Of a stretch of DNA of 64,000 nt, positions 31,223 through 46,000 are shown one piece after another; positions within the stretch are counted from its first letter, which is position 1; each line of letters begins with the position of its first letter. The position numbers and the translations under genes were made by a program. Source of the stretch: Botryotinia globosa (taxonomy: Eukaryota > Ascomycota > Leotiomycetes > Helotiales > Sclerotiniaceae); contig RCSZ01000003.1 of NCBI GenBank assembly GCA_014898425.1, positions 2,418,001 through 2,482,000 on the forward strand, written 5' to 3'. Under the pieces are notes generated by a model. That model did not search any database. It saw only the letters and a program-made list of their open reading frames with translations, and was not told where the DNA came from.

Positions 31223-33940
31223 CTGCTACCTCCGTTCTTAACAATGCAGCCCATACCCCAAGAAATAATGCAAATCATAATGGCCTCAAGAACCATCGTT
31301 CAAATCCCACAAGAAACAATGTGGCAGACAATACATCCAACGTCCATCCGCCACCAGCTCCACCTCCGCAAGTTGATGGAGAGGGGAATATCATAGAATC
31401 GAGCGAGTCCGAGAAACCCAAGAAGAAAAATGTTGCCATTCGATTTTGGCTGACCGGCAAACATATTATACTCTCAAGTGTTATCAATATTTTGTTGGTA
31501 TTTGTACCGGTTGGTATCATCGCCTATGCGATTGGCCTCAGTCCAGGTATCATCTTTGCGATGAATGCTATTGCTATTATACCTTTGGCAGGTTTACTCA
31601 GTCATGCTACTGAAAGTGTGGCTAAGAGGATGGGTGATACTATTGGTGCTTTGATGAATGTTACTTTTGGTAATGCTGTTGAGCTTATCATTTTGTAAGT
31701 GTCTCTCTACATCTTCATTCGAATCCAGAATCAAGCTAACAATTTCAATAGTATGTATGTCTACCTCGTGAGAGATCAAGACAAGAAAGTGCGAGAAGCC
31801 CTCTTAAAGGCATTATCATATCAATCGCGTCCCATATCATTATACCCTTTCCATTTCCCTTTGTCTCATGCAAGTCCCTTGTGAAATATTCGTTCAAAAC
31901 ACATGCTCACCTGTTTATCTTCAACCCTATAGCATTGCATTGCAAAAGGTTTGTAAATTCCTCCTCCCGTGCGAATTATGCTAACGTTTAGCAGAATGAA
32001 ATCCGTATCGTCCAAGCCTCCTTGCTCGGTTCGATTCTTGCAAATCTACTCTTGATTCTAGGAATGTGTTTTTTGGTCGGTGGACTTCGCTTCCGTGAAC
32101 AGGTATTTGATTCTTCATCGAAAATTTGTGAGCAGCGCTAATATTTTCTAGATCTATAATAGTACTGTCACACAAATGAGTGCCTGTCTTTTAAGTTTGA
32201 GCGTCATGAGTTTATTGCTTCCGGTATGAAATTTTCTTCCTGCGGCGTAAACTATTAACTGACAACTATAGACTGCTTTCCATGCATCGTTCAATACTAC
32301 AACTGCTGCAGATAAGGCCAACACCAAAGTTTTGCAAGTGAGTCGTGGTACTAGTGTCGTAAGTTCTCCGTCATTCTGTTTGTGAGACCTCGTTGCCTAA
32401 CATCTTTCAGGTTCTCCTTTTAGTTTATGCCATGTACCTTTTGTTTCAGTTGAAGTCCCACGCATATATGTATGAAAGTACTCCTCAGCATATCATTGAT
32501 GAGGAATTAGCTCCTGGACCGGTTGCAGCTTGGATGGACTCATCATCTGATGATTCGTCCTCCTCCAGCTCTGACTCTGATGGCTCCAGTGGTTCCAATA
32601 CTACTGCCAAACGTGTAAAGAGACTCATCAGAGGTGGTAGACGTCGCAAGTCAAGCTCAGCATCGAAAGATACTGTTGAAGTAGAGGCTCTTCGTACACC
32701 ATCTTTTGGTAACAGTAGTCTCAACCATGCAGCTGAAGGTAGTGGGTCCGCTGGTGATGATCATCGTACAGGCGCTATTGACTTTGCAGAGGATGGTGAT
32801 GATGAACGTCCTAGAAGAAGTCGCACTGGCTCATTCACAAATTATGTCATGACCAAAAAGGAACACAAGAGAGAACGCAAGCAACAGAAAAAGGAACACA
32901 AAGCTCGCAAGAGAGCTCTCAGACATCAAGAAACCATCAAAGAAGGTGTTGTACCTGAAGTTGTCGATGAGAAATCTGCTGAAGTGGTACCAAATGATTC
33001 CGATCCACGACGTGTTGATTTTGCCATGATGCAAAACCCTGAAAATCAACAAGATAACGCTCAAAAACGACCATTTACTCTTCGCGGAATTACCTCTGGC
33101 ATTCGACCTCAAATTCCAAAGACATTCTCTCAAAATGTCTTTACCAATCCTGCACCTACTGGTACTCCACCCCCTGGAAATATTCCTCGTGTTCGTATGG
33201 GCATTCGCCGCACGAATTCTTTACCTGATCGTCTCAATCAAACCGTATCAAATCCAGCTAATCCCACCCTATCAAACCTTGCACCTATTCGCATTAACAG
33301 CACAGCAGTTGCAGTCAACAAGGTTCCCATGGATGATGAGGAAGAAAATATCTCTCGCACTACAGCCGTCGTTTTACTTCTTCTTTCTACTGGTCTTGTA
33401 GCTTGTTGCGCCGAATTCATGGTTGATAGTATAAATGCTGTCGTTGAAGGCAATTCTGGTTTGAGTGAGGCTTTCATTGGTCTCATTATCTTACCTATTG
33501 TTGGTAATGCTGCCGAGCACGTTACAGCCGTTACGGTAGCTAGTAAAAATAAAATGGATTTGGCAATCGGTGTAGCCGTTGGTTCATCTATTCAAATCGG
33601 TACGTTTTTCAACCACCATATTTAACACCATTTCAACTAACTCATCATGATAGCTCTCTTCGTCACTCCCTTCATCGTTCTCCTCGGCTGGTGTATGTCT
33701 CGAGAAATGACATTGTACTTTACGCTCTTTGAAACCGTCTGTCTCTTCGTCTCGGCCTTTATCGTCAATTTCTTGGTTCTCGATGGTCGATCCAATTACC
33801 TCGAAGGTGCCCTTCTTTGCGCAGCTTATGTCATTATCGCCGTCGCGGCTTTCTTCTATCCAGCGGAAGATGATCAGAGTAATTTGGGCGGAAATTCTGA
33901 TGCGGCGAAGATGTTGGTGAGGAGTATTGTGGGAATTTAA
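31039..33940 (+). CDS. Vacuolar-type Ca2+/H+ exchanger (CAX family) with long cytosolic loop
   Basis: Seven exons: 31039-31694, 31933-31948, 31995-32102, 32152-32223, 32272-32358, 32411-33599 and 33654-33940, joining in phase to 804 residues. CAX proteins move Ca2+ into the vacuole against H+. Seen: an N-terminal Asn/Pro-rich tail with a poly-Asn run, about eleven hydrophobic segments, and both family repeats: GNAVELI (about 211-217) and GNAAEH (678-683), whose Glu residues bind Ca2+. Between the halves lies a ~290-residue charged loop rich in Ser/Asp and Lys/Arg, usual for the long filamentous-fungal subgroup. Exon 2 is only 16 nt. It is inferred because it supplies FIALQK, needed between GNAVELI and [13 protein letters not shown], and it lies between a 238-bp and a 46-bp intron. 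That joint appears one residue shorter than relatives I recall, so the exon 1-2 junction is the least certain point. Confidence 0.9.
31197..31221. repeat. In-frame (AAC)n encoding poly-Asn
   Basis: A short AAC array inside exon 1 of the exchanger, coding an Asn run in the cytosolic N-terminal tail. It is probably length-variable between isolates. Confidence 0.9.
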
Positions 33941-35399
33941 TCGCGATGATGATGTATGAATGCGGAATGGGATGGAATGGAATGGGTGATGGTTTCATGG
34001 TGGTGGGATGAGACGAGATGAGATGGGGGGTTTTTTATGATGAAGATGGATTCATATTATGATTGAGATGTTACGATGGATGATGGATGATGGATGGAAG
34101 GTGGTGGGTAATGATTGATCGAATGATACTTTTTTCTTCTTTCGCTTCTCGAGCTAGTTTGGTGGTTGATTGATTGATGAATGGATTGATGGATTTATGA
34201 ATCGAGTTTTCGCTTGAGAGGACTTTCTTTCTTTCTTAATCAGAATGGATGATGGATAGCTACCTAGCTAGCTAGTTTCTTCCTCTCTTCTTCTTCCTCT
34301 CCATCTATTTCTTCACGACCACACTACTCCTACTCCTATAGTAGATAATTCAAACACCGAAGAACAATTAACTAACTTGAGATTCTCTCTTTTTATTTTT
34401 GGAGCGCTATTCAATTTTTAATTAATTAGTTAGTTGGCTAGTCATGATGCAATATAATATAATGCTATTCTATTTACTTCGCTTTACTTTACTTTACTTC
34501 TTATATATATGTATATATGTGTATATGTGTAGATCTAAATCTAAATCTAAATCTAAATCTAAATTAAATCTAAATCTAAATCCGAAATCCTAATTTATAT
34601 TATTAATTAAAATTATACATTATTATATATGAAAATATATATTAAAAGAAATCCTTCTCTCTCTTCTCTCTCTTCTCTCTCTTCTCTCTCTTCTCTCTTA
34701 TTCTATTCTATCCTATTCATCTATTACTCATTAAAAAAATCATTACATCTCCCTTATATAATTATATATACTTACTTACATATACTCATTTATATATATA
34801 TATATATACTCAAGTACTTGAATTAAAAAATAGATGAATATCTATATTAAAATAAATAAATACTTATACTAAAAAATAGATATCTATATTAAGAAAGATA
34901 GATATTTATATTAAGAAAAACAGATACCTATATTAAGAAAGATAGATATTTATATAAAATAAACACTAAAATAAAACAAAATGATTTTCAATCTTTTTCT
35001 TTTAATTTTTTATTTCAAACTTTTTATTTCAAACTTTAAATATAATTTCAATCTCAATTCTAACCTCAATCTATATATCATTACTCAAAAAAACTCATAT
35101 ATCTCATATCTTATATCTCATATTATATAAAAAATCAAATAATCAAACTACTATAAAAAAGTTAAAATTATAAAAGAATAAGATAATTCTTTATATATAT
35201 TATAAAAAGATTATTATAACATAATACTTTTAAAAAAAAGAAAAGATTTTATATAGATTTTTATAAAATATATTAAAAGTTGAATAAAAATTAATTATTA
35301 TTTTTAAACAATGAAAAAAGAATTATAAATACTAGCTATAAAAATAGATTATATAATTAGTATAAAGTTTCGCTTAAATTACTATATATAAGTCTTGAG
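33941..35399. other. Transition from gene DNA to the AT-rich island
   Basis: The exchanger 3' flank with ATGG-type repeats gives way at about 34,450 to increasingly AT-rich sequence. Visible arrays: AAATCT (about 34,531-34,583), TTCTCTC (about 34,655-34,699), TA repeats and an AGATATTTATATTAAGAAA-type degenerate repeat (about 34,850-34,960). No gene. Confidence 0.6.
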
Positions 35400-35799
<400 letters not shown>

Positions 35800-36037
35800 A
35801 TCACTCTCATTTTGTAAATAAACTTCTAATCATTTTATTAACAATAGAAAACTAATATTAAAAAAGAAAAGAAAAAGGATTACAAAAAATCTTATTAATC
35901 AGATTCTAAATTGCCTCTATAATTATAATACTTTATATTCCAAATTGCTATTATAATTGTAATATTTTATATTCCAAATTGTTTCTATTATTTATAATAA
36001 TTGTGAATTCATTATTATTGATATTATTATATTAATA

Positions 36038-36875
36038 ACCAGGGGCCTGCGAGCCCCCGGACCCCTTGCTTTTTGAGAAAGTATTATATATTATATTTAT
36101 TATTATAAAAATCTAAAAAAGAGATTTTATTGAAAGCTTGCAGGCGAAGTCGATTTACCTCTTTTATTTTTTTTTTTAATTTTTTTTTTTTTTTTTTAAT
36201 GGGTCACTTTACTTCGAATTATAAATTATACTATTGAACCACGAAAGCTATAATATTAAAATAATTTTTATTAATTTTAAGCTCATTATATTCAATATAA
36301 CCCTCTTTCAATTGATTATATAAGCTTTAATCATATCTATACTAATTAAATTTCAATTCTTTAGAAAGCCCTTAGTTTTGAAGCTAGCAATATAAAAAAT
36401 ATATTATTTAAAAGCTCTTAGTTTTTTATATATAATTATCACTTTTTTTTTCTTTTAATTTATATTAATTTGAATAAACTAATTTAAATAGTTTCGTTGA
36501 AAAAACCTAGAATTTTATATTATAAAATTTATATTATTTCAATTTAAATCCTTATAAAACCCTCAGTTTTAAAGCTAGCAATATAAAAAATATATTATTT
36601 GAAAGCTTTTAGCTTTTTATATATAATTATCACTTTTCTTTTTTTTTATTTAATTTATATTAGCTTAAATAAGCTAATTTAAATGATTTTGTTGAAAAAG
36701 TAAGGAGTTGCGTTATAGTCACAATGCTAAGAAAGTCAAGCTAATCAGATCGCTTGAATTGAATCAATCAAATTACTTGAATCGGGTTTTATTAAGCGAG
36801 GTTCTCTTTTTTTGTGTCTATACACACCTTCAGCCCTCGTGGGCGACAAGAATATTAAGGAGGTAAACCTCCAAT
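36038..36875 (+). mobile_element. Hairpin-ended repeat unit, copy 1 (838 bp)
   Basis: Starts ACCAGGGGCCTGCGAGCCCC, which contains a GGGGC/GCCCC hairpin, and ends AAGGAGGTAAACCTCCAAT, which contains a perfect GGAGGT/ACCTCC hairpin. The same unit recurs at 55,729-56,613 in the same orientation with mainly C/T and G/A differences. Inside are two tandem ~185-bp copies beginning with a CTTAGTTTTGAAGCTAGC-type motif, and long T tracts. There is no coding frame. Class unknown; a Helitron-like or other non-autonomous element is possible. Confidence 0.75.
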
Positions 36876-37129
36876 CATTTAATAAAAATTAAGATTTGAT
36901 TATAAATAAAATAAAAGAAATTTATTAATTAATTAGAAAAAGATTTTATATATTATTTAGATTTTTTTTAATTATTATTTAAAGTCCGCTCAATATCAGA
37001 TTTTATATCATTAATTTTTAATAATAGTAATAGTAGGCTTTTTCTTCTATTGAATAATAATCTTTATTTTTATCAATATTATTTAAGGTTTAATCTTTTA
37101 ATTAAATAGTTAATATACTAGTATTACAC

Positions 37130-37368
37130 TGTATGAACAAGGGAATTCACACATAGGGAATTCACTTCAAGGAAATGACCCCAATACAAAAACTACTGTA
37201 TTAAAAGGATTAAGCGAATACAAAAAAGACTAGCTCTTTCAATAGTGCTTATATAAGACCTATTATTTTCCTACTTAACTAATTCTTTAAATAGAATACA
37301 ATTAGATATATAGGATCTATATTATATAAATACTATATCTTCTATATCTTTCTTAAATCAATATTAAT
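37130..37368 (+). repeat. Copia 5' LTR (239 bp)
   Basis: The outer start TGTATGAACAAGGGAATTC is preserved; the inner end is AT-converted (CTTAAATCAATATTAAT) against CTCGAACCAATATATAC in the partner. Confidence 0.85.
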
Positions 37369-40300
37369 TAATGATATTACAAATTTAAACTAATTATTCA
37401 AAAAATCAAACCCTTTTTTTTTATTTTTACTTTTTCATTTTTATTATATATAATATTAACTCTAAAAAAGTTGGTAAACAATCTGATTAGTTTAAATTTG
37501 AATAGATTACTTCTTAGATTATAAAAAACTATTAAAATATTTTTAATATAAATCCGTTAAATAATTCTTTACTTGATTATAACAATATATTAAATGTTTC
37601 TTATTATTCTTTTATAAAAAAAAATATAGTTTTAAAAAAAAAAAATTCAAAAGATACAAAATTCAAAAAGAAACCCTAGAGTTATTTCTTTTCAAAGGAT
37701 TTCTTTGTAGTCAAATAATTCTTTAAAGGATTTATATTTAAAAATATAATTGAATATTATATTAATAATTTTTTTTTTTATAAAACATCTGTATATTCAA
37801 ATATAAAAATTATTAATATATTTTTTTAGAAGGTGGTTGTATATAATTTCAATATTATTTAATATTATTTCTTCAAAAACATTGAAAAACTGATATTATA
37901 TAATTTTTGTAAGATTTTGTAATATTATAAAGTATATATTGATTTTGATAAAAACATTAAGAATATTCTTTTGAAAATATTTTTATATAAAAAACATTAT
38001 AATTGGATTATAGAATAATTCAGGGAATATCAAGCTAGAATATAATTATTTGTATTCAATATATAAGCCAATTTCTTTGTTAAATTTTTTTAAAACAAAC
38101 ATATTATTAATATTTTTAATAAACTTTTAAAAAACAAACTAAACAATTAGATAATTTTATCGAAATTTAATAAAGTTATAAAAAATCTAAATATTTGTAA
38201 AGGATTATTTAACAATAATAATAATAATTCGAATAATTTTGATAATAATAATTAAAACAATAATAAAAATAGAAATAATAAAAATAATAAAAATAATAGA
38301 AATAATAATAAAAGTAATAAAAATAATAATAGTTTCAATTATATCAATTACAAAAAAAATTATAGTATTGATTAATATAATTAAAATTACTATCTCATCG
38401 ATTTTTCGAAAATTTATAGAGATAATAATAAATATAAAAGTATTGATAATTCTTTTAATTTGAAAATCAATATATTTAAAAAATATTATTATAAAATATT
38501 TATACTACTCAAAATAATAATAATAATTTTTTTAATTATACTTTCAAATATAATTAAAGAATATTATTAAATAAATTTAAACTAACTTTCTAATATATTT
38601 TAAAAATTGTATATTATAATAATCAACAATTTCAAGGGATTTGAATATCAGTGGAATATATTTTTTAAATAGAATAATATCTCTCTCAAAATTTATATCA
38701 AAAAAAATCCTAATACAAATCTTTAAAAAGTATTTAATATAATAATTATAAATTTATATTTTTTTTAATATATAATTTCTTTGATTATATATAATTTCTA
38801 ATTATATTATATCAAGGTTTTATTTATATATAATAACGTTCCAAAATATTACTTTATAATATATAATTTTTGTTTAAATATTTTGGATTTAATTAATTAG
38901 ATTGAACAAATAATCGATTTTTATTAAAAAATATTTCCAAAACAAATTATAGCTAAAATGTTTTTTATAAATTAATGTTTTTATAATAATAAATCTTTGA
39001 ATTCTTTTTTTCGAAAATCTTATAATAAATATATAGATAAATAATCTTTTTTTATATTATTTGATAAAAGTAAGAATGGTTATTATTTTTCTAGTTATAA
39101 AAAGAAAGGTTATAAATATTACAAATATATTTAAAAAAAGAAAGATTTATTTAAAACGAATTATTGTATTAAATACAACAAATTCGATAATAAAAGTTTT
39201 ATAAAATGATATAATTAATTTTTAATAAACTTTGAATAAAAAGATAATTAAAAAAATGATAGTAATAATAATTATCTTATTAATCAATATTTTATTGATA
39301 TAGGTGGTTTTGAAAAGATTTTTAAAATATTCTTTATATTAATAAATGCTTATAATAATTTATTAATAATGATTATTTTTAATAATATTGTAAGTATTCA
39401 TATATTGATAATTGAAATATTTGCTATAAGTATTGAATAATATAACAATAACAAATTCTTTAATATTATAATTGATATAGGAGTAATTAAGAGGTCAACT
39501 ATTAAATACAATTAGTATTTAATATAGAAAAAGATTGAGAATATTAAATATAATAAAATTATTGCTAATTAAATAATAATCTAATTTGATATTAGAATAA
39601 TTTCCTTTATTAATTCATTTTATATAAAACTTTTATTTGGAAATATAAAATAGAATATAATAGAAACTAATATTTTGTTTTTATTTTATTTGATGGATAT
39701 AAATAGATTCAAATTCAAATATAATAATTTTGAAAATATTATTATTATATTCAAAAATGTTTACTCTATATATCAAAGATTTAACTATACATTTTTATTA
39801 TAAAATGTTAATATTTAGAATATAATTAATTATTTTATTAATAATAAAGAATACTATTTTACTAAAGTCGAATTATAATGAATTTATTACCAATTTGGAT
39901 ATCTATTTGCTTACAAATTTTATAAAATATTCAAATACTCTAAATACAATAAGGATTTTAAAGTAATTAAACAATTTATAAAGTTTTATTATTATTATTA
40001 GATTTACAACAAATTATTAAGCAAATTCAAGTTTTTTTTATTCAATAAAAACTTCGAATTCAATTATACAATATTTATTGATATTTTCTATATCAATAAT
40101 GAATTTGTTTTATATATTATTAATAAAGCTATATATTTTCAAATTATTTAATAATTAAATAATATAATTATAAAATATATATAGAATAAGTTTTATAAAT
40201 ACTAAATCAATATATATATCGAATTACTAAAATATATTATTTATAATATAAATATTAATTTTATTGAAAAAAAGTTTTAATAATATATTGGTTCAATATT

Positions 40301-40849
40301 TATTTAAACAAAAACAATCCCTATAAAAACTTATTATTTGATTAATATTATTGAAAGATTTTATATACCATTATATAAATCTTATAAAATTATTTGTAAA
40401 AAAATTTATAATTTGAGTATTAAAAAGATTTCCATATTCTAGATAATTATAAAAACTATTAATAATATTACAGGATTAAACAAATTAATATCTATCCTAT
40501 TTATTTTCAGTATTTTCCTTTATTTTGTTGAAGATAGCTCTTTGATATTGATTATTTTGTAATGAGCAGTGGTAATCTCAAAAACTATAATAGAAATTCG
40601 CAAAATTTATAATTCTATAAAAATATAAAAAACTATAAATATATACAACAAATCTTTAATTACTACACTTTATAATTTATTACTAAATAGTAATATACTA
40701 ATTTAAAAAAAGGGCAATAATATTATTTTAGGAGAATAGAAAAGATTTTTTTTATTTCTCAATATAAATAGTGAGATATGTATATTCAATTTATTTTATA
40801 AATCTACAAAATTCAGATTTATATTAATAAAGCCTTATTATTAGGTTAA

Positions 40850-40965
40850 TCAAATTAATCAAATTAATCAAATCAATCAAATCAATCAAATTAATCAAAT
40901 TAATTAAATTGATTAAATTAATTAAATTAATTAAAATAATCAAATTGATTAGAACAATCAAATTC
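40850..40965. repeat. Short-period AT minisatellite inside the Copia element
   Basis: A run of (AATCAAATT)-like 9-10-base units, with AATTAAATT variants, within the former pol region. The variants differ by C to T, as in other RIP-affected repeats. Confidence 0.8.
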
Positions 40966-42481
40966 TAGATTATTTCGATAGGTATAAGGTAATTTTGCTA
41001 AAATCTAACAAAATTAGATTATTTGTTTTTAATATACTAATTATATATATTACAAATCCTAAGGAATCTTTTTTGGATTTATTTAAAAACAATTAAATAT
41101 TTATATTAATATCTTTTTTATAAATAATTATACTTCAGATTCAAGCTTATATATAAAATCAATATTCTAATTGTTTTATTATTAATTTCAAAAAATTAAT
41201 TTTGTATAAAAAATCTAAAAAAAAAAGATTGATAAATTGATAATTAAAAGTATATTCAAGATTATATTATTAACAAATATTCCTTTAGAAATATATATTT
41301 TTAAATTGCAATTTGTTAATAAAATCAAAAACAAAGGAATAAATATCGAATTCCATAAATCGAGATTAGTTATTTAGATATATAATAATATTAATAAAAC
41401 AATTATTTTAATACAATTATTAATGATTCAACAATTATATTAATGTATTTTGGTTTTATTAACTACAAATATTCAAAAGGATAATATAGATATATATATT
41501 TGAAATATTATTTAGATATATATTTAATTTATATTGAATCTATATTATATATTCTATACTTATATTTTAAAGGAAATAAATCTATCTATTGATATAATAT
41601 TATTTATTATTAAATTATTATATAATATTCTAAAAACAAGAAATCATTAATTCAGAATATATTATATCTATTATTATAAAAAACTTAGAATACAATAATC
41701 TATATATAACCCATATTTCTTATATATTAATAATAAGAGAATTAGATTTGATATTATAAAATTATAAATAAATAATACATTCATTATAAAAAATAATATA
41801 TTTATATAAACTAAGAATAAATAGTTTAAACAAGTTGGTTTTATAATTAAAGATTATAAGGAATTGATTTACAATTATCCATTACAATTCAATAATATCA
41901 TTTTTATATTTCAAAACAATAATATTTACTTTAATCAAAAAAACTAATATAATAATCTACAATTTGTTTTTGTGGAATTTATAAATATTTATAAAATATA
42001 TAATAAAATCTGAAAATATACTTCTATATATAATCAATATATTATATAATAAGTTTATAAAGTATATATTACAATAATATACCAATCTAAAGCATCTTTC
42101 GATTTTTCAATAATTATATAAATAATATAATCCAATAAAAACAATATCACAATATTAAACAAATATATTAAATAATAAAAAAAGAATTTTATCAAAAGAT
42201 TAAACTATATATCATTTAATCTAAATTCATTCAAAATTATTATTTTCACAAATACCTCTTTTGCAAACAATAAAAACTATTTATTCCAAATAAACTATAT
42301 AATTATTATAATAAATAAATATAACAATACTAATATTATCTATTAATTATCTATTAAATACAAAAAAATCACATACAATATTTTGATATTCGAATTATAC
42401 AAATTAATTTAGAGATTCGACATTAATATTACAATCACTTCAACAATCAATACCATTTTTAGCAAAAAGATTCTATTAATC

Positions 42482-42760
42482 TTATATACTGATTCAAAAT
42501 CTTTATACAACTTATTCATCAAACTAAGTATAACCAATGAGAAAAGGTTAATAATCGATATTATAACACTACACCAATCTTATAAAAGAAAAGAGATTAT
42601 CAAAGTTATATAAATCAACAATCCGATTAATTCAATTAATACAATAATAATAAAAAAATCATATCAAACTCTAGCTGATTTGATTAATATAAATAAAATT
42701 GATATCAAAATAATAAAATGAATAGAAAAAATATAAGAAAAGAATTAATCCTATAGAAAA
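42482..42760 (+). pseudogene. Degenerate Copia RNase H domain
   Basis: Read in the frame beginning at 42,482 the sequence gives TDSKSLYNLFIKL, then TNEKRLIIDIITLHQSYKRK and later SYQTLADLINI. This is the recognisable Ty1/Copia RNase H pattern, including the catalytic DS and the ADL segment. At least two stops fall where the family has Trp (TGG changed to TGA or TAA), the expected result of C-to-T change on the complementary strand. No functional product is possible. Confidence 0.85.
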
Positions 42761-42794
42761 CTATTATATTGAAATTATAAAAAAGAGTTCCAAA

Positions 42795-43033
42795 TATATA
42801 AATAAAGGAATTTATATATAAAGAATTCACTTCAAGAAAATAACCCCAATACAAAAATTACTATATTGAAAGAATTAAACAAATACAAAAAAGATTAGTT
42901 CTTTTAATAATGCCTATATAAAGCCTACTACTTTCCCACTTAGCTAGCTCTTTAGATAGAATACAATTAGATATACAGGATCTACATTACATGGGTACTA
43001 CGTCTTCCGTATCCTTCTCGAACCAATATATAC
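42795..43033 (+). repeat. Copia 3' LTR (239 bp)
   Basis: The inner start is AT-converted (TATATAAATAAAGGAATTT); the outer end keeps G/C (ATGGGTACTACGTCTTCCG). Confidence 0.85.
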
Positions 43034-46000
43034 TTATCATTTTATAACGATAAGCTGAATATTATAATATAAGTTTGAAAAAATTTGATTGATTCGAAAC
43101 CCTTTTCCTTTTTTAATAAATGATATATAACTTTTTTGTTTAATTACATTATATCCTATAATTGATATTAATTATATAAACGATTTTAGATTAATCATAT
43201 TACAATCTCTATATTAATCATTTTGCAAAAATTTATATCCTTTATATTATAATTTATTAATACTTTTTATATATAATCTCTATAAATGAATGGATTATTT
43301 ATAACTATTAAATCATTCTATATAAATTTCTACGATTTATTAATAAAACTTATATACAAAACTATTTTGTCTGAATAGATTTTGATAAAGATCAGGGTTT
43401 TTTATTATAAGTTTTTATAATATAATTTAAAACTTATAACTTTTAGGATTTTTTCTATTTGCTTTATTAATTTTCTTTTTTTTATATATACAAATCTATT
43501 TATAAATATTTGCAAATTATATTTATATTATTATTAACTTTTTCTAACTTACTTGATTTTGGATTAAATCTATATATAGTATTTCATTAGTAAAAAATTT
43601 GTTATAAAAAATCTTGCTTTATATTGTTGCTATATTGTTATACTAATTAATATAAATTATTAATTTTATTACAAAGATAATCAATATTATTTTTAATCAA
43701 TTCTTTTATAGATTTAAATATAAATTGTTCAAATTCGTTATTCAAATATTAATAATCTAAATTATTTCTTTTTATAGTTATACTCTGATTTTTCAATACT
43801 ATATCTATCTTCTGATTTTCTATAATATTATAAATATAATCATTATCAACTTCACAAAGTAATCCTAAATTATTTCTAAATTCTATTTCAATATCGTTTT
43901 TATCTAATAATTACTTTCATTATTATTTAATATAAATAATTCCTATAAATCCTTTTAATTTATTAAAAACTAATAAAACAAATCCTTAATATTTGATATG
44001 TTTTTTATATACTTTATAAATTACTATTCGATTATATTCTAGAAACGCTTATATTATTATATTTTTTTTTTTTTTTTTTTTTTCAATTAAATTCCTTATA
44101 TTCAAATTCGAATAAACTAAAGATTGTTATCAATATTTATATTTGCCTATAATTATTCAACTAAAGGTTTAATTAAAACCAAATCTATATTTTTCTATAT
44201 ATTTTAATGATTGTTTACTTTAGTTTCTTTTAATATTCTTTGTTTTCTTTTTCAAAACTTATAATAAATAAATATTCGATTTCTATACTCTATATTTCGA
44301 TTTAGATTCAAAATATATATAATAAGATTAAATTTATCTTTGCTTTTAGAATAATATTAAGTTTATTCGAATTGATTATATCTAATATTCTATTTTTATA
44401 ATAATTTCTGTTTTTAAATAAATAATAATAATAATTTGAATTATAATAAAAAAGCTATTTAATAATTTATTCTTTTATTTGTAATCTATTATATTATAAT
44501 ATTGATTGGGAAACATAATTTCTTTTTTTTTTAATAAAACTTCAAATTCGTAAGTCGATAATAATAGTTGAAAATTCATTTTTCCATTTGATTATATTAA
44601 AAAAAAGACTACAGTTTTTTATTTTATTTTACTTAAAAATGAAATTTACTCTACACATTCTTATCTATATTATAAGCTTTGTCTTAGTGTTTATTAATTA
44701 CTCTATATCCTTTATTTTGGGATATACAATTGATATTCACTTTCAATTTAAATAAATTTGAAATTTTTTTTAATAAGTAATTATATTATCAAATCTGAAT
44801 TATAACTATTAATTAATAAATAATTATAATCTAATATTTATAATATATTTTATAAAACAAAAACTGATTATAATTCTTTTAGATTCTATTGGATTTTCTT
44901 TTTTTAAAAAAATAAAAATAAAATCGATATAATCATTCTTTCATAATTTCATTTAAAACAAAAGAATTTTTTAAAAAATTCCGTAATTTCTTTTTTAAAA
45001 TTCTTTAAATCTTTTAATAATTATCAATTATTCTTATTCTAAAAATAGTTTTTTTAATATATTTAATATTATAGTTTTCTTTAATATTTATATATTCTTA
45101 AGTCAAGGATTTTTTTATTTTCTATTTTAATATTTTATTTTTATAAGTTTTATTTATAATTATTTCTATTATAAATAATTTTGTTATATCTTTAGATTTG
45201 TTTATTCTTTTTATTATTCTATATAATATTAATAGATTTATATGGAAAATATTATAATATTTATAGGATATTAGAAACTTGATTTAATAGCTTTGTAAAT
45301 TAATGTTTTTAAATATTTTAAAAGATTCTAATTTTTTAAATTCTAGTTTTTTATATTTTCGATTTATTATTAGATTTTGGTAGAATAGTTATATTTAATT
45401 TCTAGTATTAAACAATAATAAGCAATGTTTTATATTATAATATTTTGCTTATATATTTTATATATATATCAAATCTTTTATCAATTATTAATATAATTCT
45501 TTCAATTTCTTTATTAATTATTTGATATTTCCTAGTCTCTTATCTATAATTATGATAATCTGAAATAATAAAATATTTTTTCTATTTATTTTGAAAAATA
45601 ATAATTTAATATTTGAAATGAAAATTGAATTATATATATATTCTATTAAATATAATAGATCTATCTAATTATTTTGTTTATAATTAATATATATTCTAAG
45701 ATATATTTCTATAATCTAATTTAATTTTTTAATTGAATTATTTACTTGTAAATAAAATACTATAAATAATTTTCAGATTATATTTAAATACTTTATAAAT
45801 ATTGCCTAAAATATATTTGTAAATAAATTCGCTTTATTTATAATAATAAAATTTGATATTCCATATTTTACAAATATTTCTTTTAAAAAAAGATAAGCAA
45901 ATTAGATTGATATTATATTCTTTCTATATAATAAAAACTTTATCTCTTTTATTATTCTATAAGTTATATTTAATATAATATTATAAATAGAGTATAATTG

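Larger units (their letters stand above)
37130..43033 (+). mobile_element. Ty1/Copia LTR retrotransposon, RIP-decayed, nested in Gypsy-A
   Basis: Two 239-bp direct repeats at 37,130-37,368 and 42,795-43,033 enclose about 5.4 kb. Polarity is plus, because a degenerate Copia RNase H domain (42,482-42,760) lies just before the right LTR. The left LTR begins TGTATGAACAAGGG. Differences between the LTRs are almost all C/T and G/A. A target duplication could not be resolved. No open frame survives. Confidence 0.85.

Noticed and set aside
38239..38463. Ile/Lys-rich frame of 74 codons in the Copia interior
   Set aside because: It is made of AT-rich triplets typical of RIP-decayed DNA; no domain can be read.
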